Origin: an uncultured Prevotellaceae bacterium
GTDB lineage: Bacteria; Bacteroidota; Bacteroidia; Bacteroidales; Bacteroidaceae
DNA length: 56,431 bases
NCBI GenBank assembly: GCA_949299545.1
Contig: CASGAM010000020.1
Location: forward strand, 1-56,431
Direction: 5' to 3'
The stretch's first letter is position 1. Every line of letters starts with the position of its first letter. Made by a program: the position numbers and the translations under genes. The notes beneath the pieces were generated by a model. That model was not told the DNA's origin and searched no databases. It saw only the letters and a program-made list of their open reading frames with translations. Below, in pieces: positions 35,195-45,168 of this stretch.

Positions 35195-37018
35195 ATGATG
35201 GAAGCTCAAGACAACCTTTCTTTGGAAGGAACCGAACAGGAAGAGCATCTTCAGGATGCTAAGCAGGAAGAACAGCCGCAAGAGGCGGTGAATGAACAAA
35301 CCGAGCAACAACGTGCTGAGATTCCTGCAACTCAAGAAGAGATTGTTGCGCGCCTTAAGGAAATTGCCAAATCAGACGATATGGCAGAGAAACAGGAGCT
35401 GGATGCCTTGAAACAGGCTTTTTATAAGATATATAAAAACAGTGTCAATGAAGCCAAAGCGGCTTTTGTTGAGGCTGGCGGAATGGCTGAAGACTTTTTA
35501 CCGGCTCCAAATGTTCTTGAAGATGAGTTTAAGAGTGTCATGAATGACATCAAGCAAAAGAAGGCTGAGGCTTTGGCTGCTTTGGAACGTCTTAAAGAAG
35601 AGAACTTGCAGAAAAAACTACAGATATTAGAGCAGATCAAGGCTTTGAGCGCTACTCCGGAAGAGGCAAACCAAGGTTATAAAGAGTTCAAGGAGTTGCA
35701 GAACCAATGGAAAGAAATAGAACCGGTGCCGGCAACGCATATGAATGAGCTATGGAAAAATTATCAGCTCTATGTGGAGCAGTATTATGACCAGTTGAAG
35801 CTCAACAGCGAGTTCCGTGAGTATGATTTCAAAAAGAATCTTGAAATAAAAACCCGTTTGTGTGAAACAGCAGAGAAATTATCTGAACAAGAAGATGTTA
35901 TAGCTGCTTTTCAACAACTTCAGGCTTTGCATCAGGAATACAAGGAAACCGGTCCCGTGGCAAAGGAACTGCGTGAAGAACTGTGGAGCCGTTTTAAAGC
36001 TGCCTCAACGGTGATTAATAAGCGCCACCAGCAATATTTTGAAGAGAAAAAAGCAAGAGAGGAAGAAAATCTGGCTCATAAGACTGCATTATGCGAGAAA
36101 GTTGAGACTATCAATTTTGAAAATGCTAAAGGCGCAGAATGGGAAGAACTTACAAAACAAGTGCTTGAACTGCAGGCTGAATGGCGTACGGTGGGCTTTG
36201 TTCCCCAAAAAGATAATGCAAAGGTTTTTGAGCGTTTCCGTAGCGCTTGCGATAAGTTCTTTGTAGCAAAAGCTGAGTTCTTTAAAGCCCGTAAGGACGA
36301 GCAGGCTCAGAACTTGTCACTCAAGACAGCCTTGTGTGAAAAAGCGGAGGCATTGAAAGACAGCACGGACTGGAAAAATGCCGCTGATACGTTCCGTGAA
36401 TTGCAGAAAGAATGGAAGACTATAGGTGCGGTTCCTAAAAAGTATTCGGAAACTTTGTGGAAAAGATTCATAGGTGCCTGCGACTATTTCTTTGAACAGA
36501 AAAACAAGGTAAGTGCTGATCAACATTCCGAGGAGCGCGCAAATCTTGAGAAGAAGTCTTCTGTTATTGAACGTCTGAATGGGTTGCTTGAAAGTGAGAG
36601 CGAGAATAAACTTGATGAACTCAAGGCCTTGATGAAGGAATGGAATGAAATAGGTTTTGTCCCGTTCAAGGAGAAAGATAAAATATACAAGGCATATCAT
36701 GAAGCGGTTGATAAGCTGTATAAGGCGCTGAATATGAATGCAGCGCGTAAACATCTCGACAATTTCAAGAACAATGTGAAAGCCAATTTGCAAGAAGGCG
36801 GAAATGCGCTTCAAAAAGAACTTGAACGTTTGACAAGAAGCTACGAAGCTAAATATAATGAAATCAAAACCTATGAGAATAATCTCGGTTTTCTTACGTG
36901 TAGTTCAAAGAAGGGCAACAGTCTTGTAAATGAAATGAACAAGAAAGTTGAGAAGTTGAAAGACGAACTTGCTTTAATTAAAGAAAAAATAAAAGTATTA
37001 AAACAAGAACTTTCTTAA
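35195..37018 (+). CDS. DUF349-repeat protein
   Basis: A 607-aa cytosolic, highly charged helical protein. An acidic N-terminus (residues 1-45, Gln/Glu-rich) precedes five copies of a repeat of about 75 residues. Each repeat starts with a W-x-x-hydrophobic-x-P-V/VP motif: QWKEIEPVPATHMNELW, EYKETGPVAKELREELW, EWRTVGFVPQKDNAKVF, EWKTIGAVPKKYSETLW and EWNEIGFVPFKEKDKIY. Most end in a KTALCEKAE-type helix. A coiled coil closes the protein (about 540-607). This is the DUF349 family; its function is not established as far as I know. The gene is transcribed alone from a good promoter. Confidence 0.9.
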   Translation: MMEAQDNLSLEGTEQEEHLQDAKQEEQPQEAVNEQTEQQRAEIPATQEEIVARLKEIAKSDDMAEKQELDALKQAFYKIYKNSVNEAKAAFVEAGGMAEDFLPAPNVLEDEFKSVMNDIKQKKAEALAALERLKEENLQKKLQILEQIKALSATPEEANQGYKEFKELQNQWKEIEPVPATHMNELWKNYQLYVEQYYDQLKLNSEFREYDFKKNLEIKTRLCETAEKLSEQEDVIAAFQQLQALHQEYKETGPVAKELREELWSRFKAASTVINKRHQQYFEEKKAREEENLAHKTALCEKVETINFENAKGAEWEELTKQVLELQAEWRTVGFVPQKDNAKVFERFRSACDKFFVAKAEFFKARKDEQAQNLSLKTALCEKAEALKDSTDWKNAADTFRELQKEWKTIGAVPKKYSETLWKRFIGACDYFFEQKNKVSADQHSEERANLEKKSSVIERLNGLLESESENKLDELKALMKEWNEIGFVPFKEKDKIYKAYHEAVDKLYKALNMNAARKHLDNFKNNVKANLQEGGNALQKELERLTRSYEAKYNEIKTYENNLGFLTCSSKKGNSLVNEMNKKVEKLKDELALIKEKIKVLKQELS

Positions 37019-37353
37019 GTCAAACGGATTAGGACTATAAAGAATCTCCGGCATTTGCTCGCATGAATATGTGAAAACAATGAGTTTCATGATGCGGCAG
37101 ATGTCGGGGATTTTTATGTACCGGTATCGGCCGTGTAGGTGAATCTTGTGTCTGGACATTCCTAAAACCATGTCTGTGTGGAGAACCGGGAATTTTTAAT
37201 GATAAACTTATAAATATGGTGGGAAAATTTTATGTGGGATTGCTATCCTGTGCCAAAAAGACAGAAGTTTGAAAAAGTTTATGGTAAGACGAGTGACATC
37301 TTTTCAAAAAAAAACTTATCTTTGTAAGAATGAATGTAATGTAAAGTCAGATT
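37019..37353. other. Intergenic region before the GNAT-like gene
   Basis: About 335 bp with no coding frame I would defend and no strong hairpin. The only motif is the -7 element at 37317-37324. Confidence 0.6.
37317..37324 (+). promoter_or_regulatory. -7 element for the GNAT-like gene
   Basis: TATCTTTG is an exact TAnnTTTG match 29 nt before the ATG at 37354. No TTTG element is seen at the expected distance upstream. Confidence 0.5.
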
Positions 37354-38505
37354 ATGTCATCTGTAGAAATAAAGAAGGTCACGACCAAACGTGAATTGAA
37401 AGCTTTTATCCGTTTTAATTATCAGTTGTATAAGGATTGTCCTTATGCTGTACCCGATTTGTTGGAAGAAACACTGGATACTTTCAACCATAAAAAAAAT
37501 CCTGCATTCGAGTTTTGCGAGGCCGATTTTTATTTGGCATATCGCGACGGAAAGATCGTTGGACGTATCGCACTTTTGATTAATCATAAAGCTAATGCAA
37601 CATGGCACGTAAAGAATGCCCGGTTTGGCTGGATTGATTTTATTGATGACCTGGAAGTGAGTGGAGCGTTGCTTGCCAAGGCAGAAGAGTGGGGACGTGA
37701 ACACGGGATGGATAAGTTGGTAGGCCCGTTGGGATTTACGGACATGGATCCGGAAGGCATGTTGACAGGGGGGTACGACCAACTGAGTACGATGTCTACG
37801 ATTTATAATTATCCGTATTATCCTCAGCACATGGAACATCATGGCTATGTCAAGGAAGTTGATTGGGTGGAACGAAAGGTCAGTATCCCTAAGAAGGGGC
37901 ATGAGGATAAAATGGACAAGTATTTCCGGGTGGCCGAGATGAGTGCCAAACGGTATAACCTTCATGTCAAGAAGTTCAAGAGTGTGAAAGAGATACGGCA
38001 GGGGAACTATGCTTCTAAAATATTCAACGTTGTCAATAAGGCCTATGCTGAGTTGTATGGTTTCTCTGAGATGAATGAGGCACAGATAAACCAGTATGTG
38101 AATGTGTATTTGCCATTGATCGACCTGAGGTTCTTGACGACGGTGGAGACAGCTGATGGTGAGATTATAGCGATGGGGGTCGGTATGCCGTCGTTGTCTC
38201 ATGCGATACAGAAAGCCAAAGCCCGGATATTCCCTTTTGGATGGATTCATTTGCTTAAGGCCTTGCGTTTCAAACATTCCAAGATTATTGATCTTTTGTT
38301 GGTGGCCGTTTTGCCGGAATATCAAAATAAGGGTGTTAATGCCATGCTATTTGCGGACTTGATTCCGGTCAGCAAAGAAATGGGCTTTGAATTTGGAGAG
38401 ACACATCCACAACTTGAAACCAACGACAAGAGCCAGGGGCAATGGGCATATCTTGATGCGATTGTCCATAAGCAGCGGCGCTGTTTCCAGAAAGAACTCA
38501 AATAA
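37354..38505 (+). CDS. GNAT-fold acyltransferase-like protein, 383 aa
   Basis: A 383-aa protein of a Bacteroidota family usually named GNAT N-acetyltransferase. The N-terminal half (DFYLAYRDGKIVGRIALLIN) and the C-terminal half (IDLLLVAVLPEYQNKGVNAMLFADLI) each look like GNAT cores, so the protein may be a tandem GNAT. The second core has the QNKGVNA loop expected to hold CoA phosphates. A conserved LVGPLGFTDMDPEGMLTGG segment lies between them. The substrate is unknown. parE starts 20 bp downstream, so this gene heads a likely operon with parE, coaD and the S41 protease. Confidence 0.82.
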   Translation: MSSVEIKKVTTKRELKAFIRFNYQLYKDCPYAVPDLLEETLDTFNHKKNPAFEFCEADFYLAYRDGKIVGRIALLINHKANATWHVKNARFGWIDFIDDLEVSGALLAKAEEWGREHGMDKLVGPLGFTDMDPEGMLTGGYDQLSTMSTIYNYPYYPQHMEHHGYVKEVDWVERKVSIPKKGHEDKMDKYFRVAEMSAKRYNLHVKKFKSVKEIRQGNYASKIFNVVNKAYAELYGFSEMNEAQINQYVNVYLPLIDLRFLTTVETADGEIIAMGVGMPSLSHAIQKAKARIFPFGWIHLLKALRFKHSKIIDLLLVAVLPEYQNKGVNAMLFADLIPVSKEMGFEFGETHPQLETNDKSQGQWAYLDAIVHKQRRCFQKELK

Positions 38506-38525
38506 AATAGCATACGAGGATTGAT

Positions 38526-40514
38526 ATGGCCGAAGAAGACGCACTTTTCCAGAAACAAGAAGTACAGGTTGATTATACAGAAGAACATATCCGGCATCTT
38601 TCGGATATGGAGCATATCCGTACCCGTCCGGGAATGTATATCGGAAAGCTGGGCGACGGTTCGCATGCAGAGGACGGTATATATGTCTTGTTGAAAGAAG
38701 TGATAGACAACAGCATTGATGAGTTTAAGATGAATGCGGGCAAACGTATAGAAATAACGTTGGAAGAACAGTTGCGTGTTTCTGTACGTGATTATGGTCG
38801 TGGCATTCCTGTCGGTAAACTCGTTGAAGCCGTTAGCCTTTTGAATACAGGGGGAAAGTACGATTCCAAGGCATTTAAAAAAAGTGTCGGTCTGAATGGG
38901 GTCGGCGTAAAAGCCGTAAATGCTTTAAGTGCGCACTTTGAGGTGAGAAGCTACCGTGACGGGGTGATGAGGAAGGCTGTTTTCGAGAAAGGCCAGTTAC
39001 AGACCGACGAGACGATGGATACGCAAGATGAGAATGGAACGTATATTTATTTTGAGCCGGACAATACGCTTTTTAAGAATTATACTTTCCGTAATGAATT
39101 TATTGAGGCCATGTTGCGTAACTATACTTACCTGAATACGGGCCTGACAATCATGTTTAACGGGCGGCGTATACATTCACGTAACGGGCTTGTGGATTTG
39201 CTTAATGACAATATGACCAATGACGGTCTTTATCCGATTGTACACTTGCAAGGTGAAGATATAGAGATCGCTTTTACCCATACGGGTCAATATGGTGAGG
39301 AGTATTATTCGTTTGTCAATGGTCAGCATACGACTCAGGGCGGGACGCATCAGAGTGCTTTTAAAAAGCATATTGCGGAGACTATCAAAGACTTCTCGGG
39401 CAAGAATTTTGATTATGGCGATATTCGTAACGGCTTGGTGGCTGCAATCGCAGTAAATATTGAAGAACCATTGTTCGAGAGTCAGACTAAGATAAAGTTG
39501 GGTTCTTTGACAACAGAGCCGGATGGTGGCATCAGTATAGATAAGTTCGTCGGGGATTTTGTGAAAGAGCAGGTCGATAACTATTTGCATAAAAATCCCG
39601 ATGTGGCGGAGGTTATTATTCAAAAAATAACAGAAAATGAGAAGGAACGGAAAGCGATTGCCGGAGTAGCCAAACTGGCACGTGAACGTTCAAAAAAAGC
39701 GAACCTTCATAACCGCAAGCTCCGTGATTGCCGCATTCATCTGAACGATCCGAAAGGCGAGCATAAGGAAGAAAGCAGCATATTCATTACGGAGGGAGAT
39801 TCGGCGAGCGGCAGCATCACTAAGAGTCGCGACGTCAATACGCAAGCGGTTTTCAGTTTGCGGGGTAAACCCTTGAATTGTTTTGGGCTTACCAAGAAAG
39901 TGGTATATGAGAACGAGGAATTTAACTTGCTACAGGCCGCGTTAAATATAGAAGACGGACTTGAGAATCTGCGATATAATAAAGTTATTGTTGCCACAGA
40001 TGCGGATGTCGACGGCATGCATATCCGCTTGCTGATGATAACTTTCTTCCTTCAGTTCTTTCCTGATTTAATCAAAAAAGGGCATGTCTTTATTTTGCAG
40101 ACGCCTTTGTTCAGAGTGCGCAACCGCCGGACGAAAATTACAAAAGCACGACTGAAGGAACTCGAAGGAAAAGGAATTGACGCCAAAGGTGATTTCATTA
40201 CCCGTTACTGCTATACGGAGGAAGAACGGTTGCAGGCGGTAGAGGCTTTGGGACCGGATCCGGAAATTACGCGGTTTAAAGGGTTGGGCGAGATTTCCCC
40301 TGATGAATTCAAAAACTTCATTGGTCCGGACATGCGGTTGGAACAAGTTTCGCTTCAAAAAAGCGATCAGGTAAAAGAATTGTTGGAGTATTACATGGGT
40401 AAGAATACGATGGAACGCCAGAACTTCATTATCAACAACTTGGTAATTGAAGAGGACCGCGCTGAAGAAGATGGAGCGGAAGCAGTGAAAGAGGAGCTGG
40501 CGATTTCAGAGTAG
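38526..40514 (+). CDS. parE: DNA topoisomerase IV subunit B (type IIA, GyrB/ParE family)
   Basis: A 662-aa ATPase/TOPRIM subunit of a type IIA topoisomerase. The GHKL ATPase has the N box ([13 protein letters not shown]), DYGRGIPVG and [13 protein letters not shown]. The TOPRIM domain has [12 protein letters not shown] and [16 protein letters not shown], then [23 protein letters not shown] is of ParE rather than GyrB type (GyrB usually has RPAMYIG), and the domain between TOPRIM and the C-terminus is short. It should decatenate chromosomes with ParC, which is not in this window. It is followed by coaD after 9 bp. Confidence 0.93.
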   Translation: MAEEDALFQKQEVQVDYTEEHIRHLSDMEHIRTRPGMYIGKLGDGSHAEDGIYVLLKEVIDNSIDEFKMNAGKRIEITLEEQLRVSVRDYGRGIPVGKLVEAVSLLNTGGKYDSKAFKKSVGLNGVGVKAVNALSAHFEVRSYRDGVMRKAVFEKGQLQTDETMDTQDENGTYIYFEPDNTLFKNYTFRNEFIEAMLRNYTYLNTGLTIMFNGRRIHSRNGLVDLLNDNMTNDGLYPIVHLQGEDIEIAFTHTGQYGEEYYSFVNGQHTTQGGTHQSAFKKHIAETIKDFSGKNFDYGDIRNGLVAAIAVNIEEPLFESQTKIKLGSLTTEPDGGISIDKFVGDFVKEQVDNYLHKNPDVAEVIIQKITENEKERKAIAGVAKLARERSKKANLHNRKLRDCRIHLNDPKGEHKEESSIFITEGDSASGSITKSRDVNTQAVFSLRGKPLNCFGLTKKVVYENEEFNLLQAALNIEDGLENLRYNKVIVATDADVDGMHIRLLMITFFLQFFPDLIKKGHVFILQTPLFRVRNRRTKITKARLKELEGKGIDAKGDFITRYCYTEEERLQAVEALGPDPEITRFKGLGEISPDEFKNFIGPDMRLEQVSLQKSDQVKELLEYYMGKNTMERQNFIINNLVIEEDRAEEDGAEAVKEELAISE

Positions 40515-40523
40515 AATCAATCA

Positions 40524-40988
40524 ATGCATAAAATGAAAACGGCAATATTTCCCGGTAGTTTCGATCCCTTCACAAAAGGACATGAAGCAATATTGCGCCG
40601 GGCCTTAAATTTGTTTGACAGAATCGTAATAGGTGTCGGCATCAATGAAAGCAAGCAAACAGGATGGAGCGGAGAAACGAGAATCGAGGCCCTGAGAAAG
40701 TTGTTTGCAGCGGATGACCGTATCCTTGTGGAAGGATATACAGATCTTACAGTGGATTTTGCCGCACGTCATCAAGCCCGGTTTATTTTGCGTGGGGTTC
40801 GTACCATAAAAGATTATGAGTATGAACTGACGATGGCCGATACAAACCGTCGGCTTTCCGGCATAGACACGGTTATTCTGTTTACAGAGCCGCAATGGGC
40901 GTTTCTCAGCTCATCTCTTGTAAGGGAGTTGATTCATTTTGGTAAAGATGTTAAACCTTATTTGCCTGAAGGACTGAAATATGAATAG
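40524..40988 (+). CDS. coaD: Phosphopantetheine adenylyltransferase
   Basis: A 154-aa (or 151-aa) nucleotidyltransferase that makes dephospho-CoA from 4'-phosphopantetheine and ATP in the fourth step of CoA synthesis. Signature motifs are AIFPGSFDPFTKGHEAIL (the T/HxGH site), LRGVRTIKDYEYEL and WAFLSSSLVREL. Two in-frame ATGs exist: 40524 (MHKMK) and 40533 (MKTAIF); the second gives the usual family start, and both lack an SD. The last 8 nt overlap the S41 protease ATG at 40981, so translation is probably coupled. Confidence 0.95.
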   Translation: MHKMKTAIFPGSFDPFTKGHEAILRRALNLFDRIVIGVGINESKQTGWSGETRIEALRKLFAADDRILVEGYTDLTVDFAARHQARFILRGVRTIKDYEYELTMADTNRRLSGIDTVILFTEPQWAFLSSSLVRELIHFGKDVKPYLPEGLKYE

Positions 40989-42585
40989 ATTGTACTGTGG
41001 AATAGAAAAAGTGATGGCAATGATGGCCTTGCTGGTTGTCAACTTGCCTATGTTGATGGCCCAACAAAAAGGAACGTCGCCAATGGAAGCCGCTATGCGC
41101 AAATTGACGATGGCTCAATTTGCCATTGAGGGTTTGTATGTTGATACGGTAAACATTGAAAAACTGACGGAAGATGCCATTAACGGCATGCTATCCAACC
41201 TTGACCCGCATTCTTCCTATACCAACCCAGCTGAGACCAAGCGATTGAATGAACCTTTGCAGGGGAGTTTTGAAGGTATTGGCGTACAGTTCCAAATGCT
41301 GGAAGACACGTTGTTTGTTATTCAGCCGGTTCCGAAGGGGCCGTCGGACAAGGTCGGCATTATTGCCGGTGACCGGATTGTCGAAGTGAATGATACAACT
41401 ATAGCAGGTGTGAAGATGAGTCGTGAAGAAATTATGCGCCGTCTTCGCGGTCCGAAAGGTTCGGAGGTGCGTTTGGGCATCAGACGGAACGGAGCGGAAG
41501 ATCTGTTAGAGTTTGTCGTGACGCGCGATAAGATTCCGGTTAATACGGTTGACGCAGCGTATATGGTTACTCCAAAAATCGGCTTGATACGTTTGAGCAG
41601 CTTTGGCAGTACCTCGCACGGTGAGATTGTTCAGTCTTTAATGAAGTTACGACAGCAGGGCATGGAAGATTTGATTCTGGATTTGCAGCAGAACGGCGGC
41701 GGTTATATGGAAGCTGCAACGGATATAGCCAATGAGTTCCTTGAAAAGGGCGACATGATTGTCTATACCAAAGGGCGGGCAGTTCCGAACCGTGAATATA
41801 AGGCCGATGGTAAAGGTATTTTCCGTGGCGGACGTATAGCTGTATTGGTAGATGAATATTCGGCTTCAGCATCTGAAATCGTATCCGGAGCCATTCAAGA
41901 CCAAGACCGCGGCTTTGTCGTCGGACGCCGTACTTTTGGCAAGGGATTGGTACAACGGCCGTTTGTGTTGCCCGACGGCTCAATGATTCGCCTTACTGTA
42001 GCCCGTTATTATACGCCAAGCGGGCGGTGCATACAGAAACCATACGAAAAGGGAGACAAGGATGCGTACGATCAAGATCTGCTGGCGCGTTACAATCATG
42101 GCGAACTGGTAAATGCCGACAGCATCCATTATCCTGATTCCCTGAAGTTCCAGACATTGCGTAAGCATCGTACGGTGTATGGTGGTGGTGGTATTATGCC
42201 GGATTACTTTATTCCTTTGGATACGACTTTATATACAAAATTCCATCGCGAATTAGTTGCGAAGGGGGTAGTGGTACAGACGAGTCTTAGATTCATAGAC
42301 AATCATCGCAAGGAATTGAAGAATACTTACCCTGAATTTGAGAAATTTGAAAGGGAGTTTGAGGTGCCGCAGGAGATGATTGACATGTTGATGACCGAAG
42401 GCGAAAAGGTCGGTGCGAAGTGTAAGGACCAGGAAGAACTGGACAAAACCTTGCTCCGGGTTAAATTGCAACTGAAGGCGCTTATCGCACGCGATTTGTG
42501 GGATATGTCGGAATATTATCAGATAATGTACCAGGAAAATGATTTTGTGAAAAAAGCCCTGGAGGTTTTGCAAAAGGCAGACTGA
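40981..42585 (+). CDS. S41-family C-terminal processing protease
   Basis: A 534-aa periplasmic serine protease with a signal peptide or anchor (about residues 10-28, LPMLMAQQ). A PDZ domain (about 85-170) holds FEGIGVQFQMLEDTLFVIQ and GIIAGDRIVEVND. The S41 domain has the nucleophile Ser in VDEYSASASEIVSGA and the general-base Lys in RTFGKGLVQRPF. SMIRLTVARYYTPSGR follows, as usual. The C-terminal part (about 390-534) is helical. Such proteases trim or degrade envelope proteins after recognising C-termini. It is the last gene of the parE-coaD unit and is followed by a good terminator. Confidence 0.94.
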   Translation: MNRLYCGIEKVMAMMALLVVNLPMLMAQQKGTSPMEAAMRKLTMAQFAIEGLYVDTVNIEKLTEDAINGMLSNLDPHSSYTNPAETKRLNEPLQGSFEGIGVQFQMLEDTLFVIQPVPKGPSDKVGIIAGDRIVEVNDTTIAGVKMSREEIMRRLRGPKGSEVRLGIRRNGAEDLLEFVVTRDKIPVNTVDAAYMVTPKIGLIRLSSFGSTSHGEIVQSLMKLRQQGMEDLILDLQQNGGGYMEAATDIANEFLEKGDMIVYTKGRAVPNREYKADGKGIFRGGRIAVLVDEYSASASEIVSGAIQDQDRGFVVGRRTFGKGLVQRPFVLPDGSMIRLTVARYYTPSGRCIQKPYEKGDKDAYDQDLLARYNHGELVNADSIHYPDSLKFQTLRKHRTVYGGGGIMPDYFIPLDTTLYTKFHRELVAKGVVVQTSLRFIDNHRKELKNTYPEFEKFEREFEVPQEMIDMLMTEGEKVGAKCKDQEELDKTLLRVKLQLKALIARDLWDMSEYYQIMYQENDFVKKALEVLQKAD

Positions 42586-42599
42586 TCCGCTCTCAGCTG

Positions 42600-42632
42600 A
42601 ACGACTGACCTCAGATTGCCAGTCGTTTTTTT
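42600..42632 (+). terminator. Intrinsic terminator of the parE-coaD-protease unit
   Basis: AACGACTG (42600-42607), a 12-nt loop and CAGTCGTT (42620-42627) form an 8-bp stem followed by an unbroken T-run to 42632. It lies 15 nt after the protease stop. Confidence 0.85.
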
Positions 42633-42696
42633 GTGGCAGGATCATTATCTGTGTCGGGTTTCCTCTTAGTGCATGGAACTGTAAATAAGTTGGCAA

Positions 42697-43386
42697 ATGA
42701 GTTATCAGGAAATAATGGATTATCTTTACGCTCATGCAGATGCGCGTTATGCTGCGTTTTCGTCGTCGTTGATACCTGGTGAACAACCGCCAATGATAGG
42801 TGTGCGGCTTCCCCTTCTGCGGAATTTGGCCAGACGTTTGGCTAAAGAAGACTGGAGAGCTTATTTGGATGAAGCCGTGGACGATACTTTTGAGGAAATC
42901 ATGTTGCAAGGTTTCGTGACAGGATTGGCCAAGATGCCGTTTGAGGAACAGATGCGTCGCATGGCATCCTATGCGGGAAAAATAACGAACTGGTCATTAT
43001 GCGACTCTCCCTGTGCAGGTTTCAAGTTTGTCCGTAAGCATCAGGAAGAAGTTTGGGAATTTTTGCAACCTTATTTGTATTGTCAGGATGAGTTCCGGCA
43101 GCGTTTCGGGATTATTATGCTGATGGATCATTTTATGGATGACCGCTTTATATTCAGATTCATTGATGTTCTGGGTTCGGTTCGCCCTGTCGGATATTAT
43201 GCTTCTATGGCTGTTGCCTGGGCTGTATCAACCTGCTATGTCCGTTATCCGGAACTCATTATGGATTTGTTGCGCAGCCGTAAGTTGGATAAGGATTGTC
43301 AGAATCGTGCCATTCAAAAGATTGTAGACTCGTTGCGTATTACGGCAGACGACAAGAACAAGGTGAAGGCGCTCAAAATTAAGTAG
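42697..43386 (+). CDS. DNA alkylation repair protein (AlkD-like)
   Basis: A 229-aa all-helical protein of the AlkD family, built from HEAT-like repeats that wrap DNA; AlkD enzymes remove N3- and N7-alkylated purines. Seen here are GVRLPLLRNLARRLAKEDW, EEIMLQGFVTGLAKMPF, NWSLCDSPCAGFKF and VAWAVSTCYVRYPE. The WSLCD and AVAWAVS segments are typical of the Bacteroidota branch. Some family members lack glycosylase activity, so enzymatic function is not certain. It is 23 bp upstream of the NUC1 nuclease and probably cotranscribed with it. Confidence 0.88.
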   Translation: MSYQEIMDYLYAHADARYAAFSSSLIPGEQPPMIGVRLPLLRNLARRLAKEDWRAYLDEAVDDTFEEIMLQGFVTGLAKMPFEEQMRRMASYAGKITNWSLCDSPCAGFKFVRKHQEEVWEFLQPYLYCQDEFRQRFGIIMLMDHFMDDRFIFRFIDVLGSVRPVGYYASMAVAWAVSTCYVRYPELIMDLLRSRKLDKDCQNRAIQKIVDSLRITADDKNKVKALKIK

Positions 43387-43409
43387 CTGGTTCCGTAAAT
43401 GTTTTGAGT

Positions 43410-44270
43410 ATGATGAAGAAACTGTTAATCGTTGCGATAGCTGTTTTTGCCCTTTATTCCGGAGGTACCCGGTTTATTTCCGAATCGTCTGAGTTGCACA
43501 ATGTGCAGACGAACGTATCAGTGTCTTCTGGTACCGATTCCTTTCAGATAAGTGAGGATGAATGGGGTGGACAACATGTCGGCCTGCCGGTCTTGACTAC
43601 GTCACGTCCCGAAGTCATCTTGCGTCATAAAGGTTATACGGTATCTTATAACAACGATTTGAAGTTGCCGAACTGGGTAGCATGGACTTTGGTTCCTTCA
43701 CGGTTTCAGGAGAATGTGAGCCGTACAGGCGATTTCCTGCCCGATCCCGATTTGAAAGGTGACGACCGTGTGACGACGGATGACTACAAGCGTTCCGGTT
43801 ATGATCGCGGACACATGTGTCCGGCTTCAGACAATAAATGGGACGAGCAAGCCATGCGCGAAAGTTTTTATATGACCAACATTTGTCCGCAGAATCATAA
43901 TTTGAACCGTGGCGACTGGAAGGAACTGGAGGAGGCTTGCCGCGATTGGGCTTGTCAGAGCGAGGCATTATATATAGTCTGTGGCCCCATACTTTATAAT
44001 TCCCGGCACAAGACGATAGGAAAGGAGCATGAAGTTACGGTGCCTGAAGCTTTCTATAAAGTCGTTTTAAGCCTGACTCCGTCCAAGGCAATAGGGTTTG
44101 TGTATAAAAACACATCCGGCAATCGTCCTTTGGATGCATATGTTAATTCGGTTGACCAGGTGGAGCGTTTAACCGGCATTGACTTTTTTACGGCCTTACC
44201 GGACAGTCTTGAGGCGTTAATCGAGGCAGAATGTGAGCCGGCTGACTGGCCTTTGGCCGGAGAACATTAA
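43410..44270 (+). CDS. Secreted DNA/RNA non-specific endonuclease (NUC1)
   Basis: Starting at ATG 43410 (MMKKLLIVAIAVFALY) gives 286 aa with a signal peptide or N-terminal anchor; ATG 43413 is an equal choice. The beta-beta-alpha-Me finger nuclease core has the DRGH catalytic motif in SGYDRGHMCPASDNKW, FYMTNICPQNHNLNRGDW with the metal-binding Asn, then LYIVCGPILYN. Such enzymes cut DNA and RNA without sequence preference, usually outside the cytoplasm, for nutrient use or biofilm turnover. It converges on a minus-strand membrane gene 15 bp away. Confidence 0.93.
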   Translation: MMKKLLIVAIAVFALYSGGTRFISESSELHNVQTNVSVSSGTDSFQISEDEWGGQHVGLPVLTTSRPEVILRHKGYTVSYNNDLKLPNWVAWTLVPSRFQENVSRTGDFLPDPDLKGDDRVTTDDYKRSGYDRGHMCPASDNKWDEQAMRESFYMTNICPQNHNLNRGDWKELEEACRDWACQSEALYIVCGPILYNSRHKTIGKEHEVTVPEAFYKVVLSLTPSKAIGFVYKNTSGNRPLDAYVNSVDQVERLTGIDFFTALPDSLEALIEAECEPADWPLAGEH

Positions 44271-44285
44271 GCAGAAATGTTTTGT

Positions 44286-45149
44286 TTAATGATGTGTTTT
44301 AATTCTTCTTTGCCACACCTGTATTTGTTGGTCGCAAAGAATCAATACCCAAAACATGCAGAAGAAACTTACGCCGGAGATGGCATTGTCCAATCCTAAC
44401 GGGGCAAACGGTACGGCGCAAAGCGAAAACAGCAGGCAATAAGTCAGCAGGCGCTGTCGGCGTATGATGAGCTGGAGAAATCTGCGGCGCCGCGGGGAAA
44501 TCAGGAAATAGGCTGTCAGCAAAGCTGCAAAGATGAAGACTTTGGTTTCCCAAAGTTGGATCAGTCCGTCGGTCGTTTGGTTGGAAATGGTGTGCCAGTT
44601 GCTGAATATGGCAACGTCGAAATAGGCTGATTGCACGATGGCCAACGTCGTCCCTATGGCGAATCCAATGACCATGGGCCAGCAGGCCAGACGGAAGAAC
44701 TGTTTGCGCTGGACGTATGACAGCAAGGCAAAACTGAGGCAAAGAGGCAGAGTGATGCTGTCGTGTGTGTAGCTGCAAAACACGCCCATGAGCAGCATCA
44801 GGAAGTAGCCGTATTTGAAATCCTTTGTAGAAATCCGGTTGTATTGGGAGATGAAAAATGGAACGATGCAGGTGGAGGTAAGTTCTATGATGGCAGTTTC
44901 GTCCCGATTGAAGAACGTATAGACACCCGGACAAAACAGTATGACGAACAGTCCGGTGCCAAGAATGCCGCCTGCCGTGTCGGTCGTATGGGTAATCAGC
45001 CCTATGAGATAAACAAGCAGGGTAAACAAAGCGGCTGACAGAGTAATGATGACCTCTGGTTGCCAAATGTAACCGCCTTCTTTGGGCATCAGCGCCAGTC
45101 CGAGAGCCATGCACACAAATATTATAAGATAGGCGATGCTGTTTTTCAT
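44286..45149 (-). CDS. Multi-pass membrane protein of unknown function
   Basis: A 287-aa inner-membrane protein with about 8 helices and no recognised domain. It starts MKNSIAYLIIFVCMALGLAL, has a conserved-looking loop (GVFCSYTHDSITLPL), and ends with a short basic cytoplasmic tail. I cannot assign a family with confidence; the Cys-Ser-Tyr-Thr-His loop recalls uncharacterised glycan-associated membrane families, but this is only a resemblance. It has its own -7 element (45169-45176) and lies divergent from groES across a 500-bp region containing the 21-bp iterons. Confidence 0.8.
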   Translation of the reverse strand: MKNSIAYLIIFVCMALGLALMPKEGGYIWQPEVIITLSAALFTLLVYLIGLITHTTDTAGGILGTGLFVILFCPGVYTFFNRDETAIIELTSTCIVPFFISQYNRISTKDFKYGYFLMLLMGVFCSYTHDSITLPLCLSFALLSYVQRKQFFRLACWPMVIGFAIGTTLAIVQSAYFDVAIFSNWHTISNQTTDGLIQLWETKVFIFAALLTAYFLISPRRRRFLQLIIRRQRLLTYCLLFSLCAVPFAPLGLDNAISGVSFFCMFWVLILCDQQIQVWQRRIKTHH

Positions 45150-45168
45150 GTGTTGGATTTTCTTTCTG

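Noticed and set aside
37357-38325. 322-codon minus-strand frame opposite the GNAT-like gene
   Set aside because: Composition is His/Ile/Gln-rich without domains; the plus strand carries two GNAT-like cores and a -7 element.
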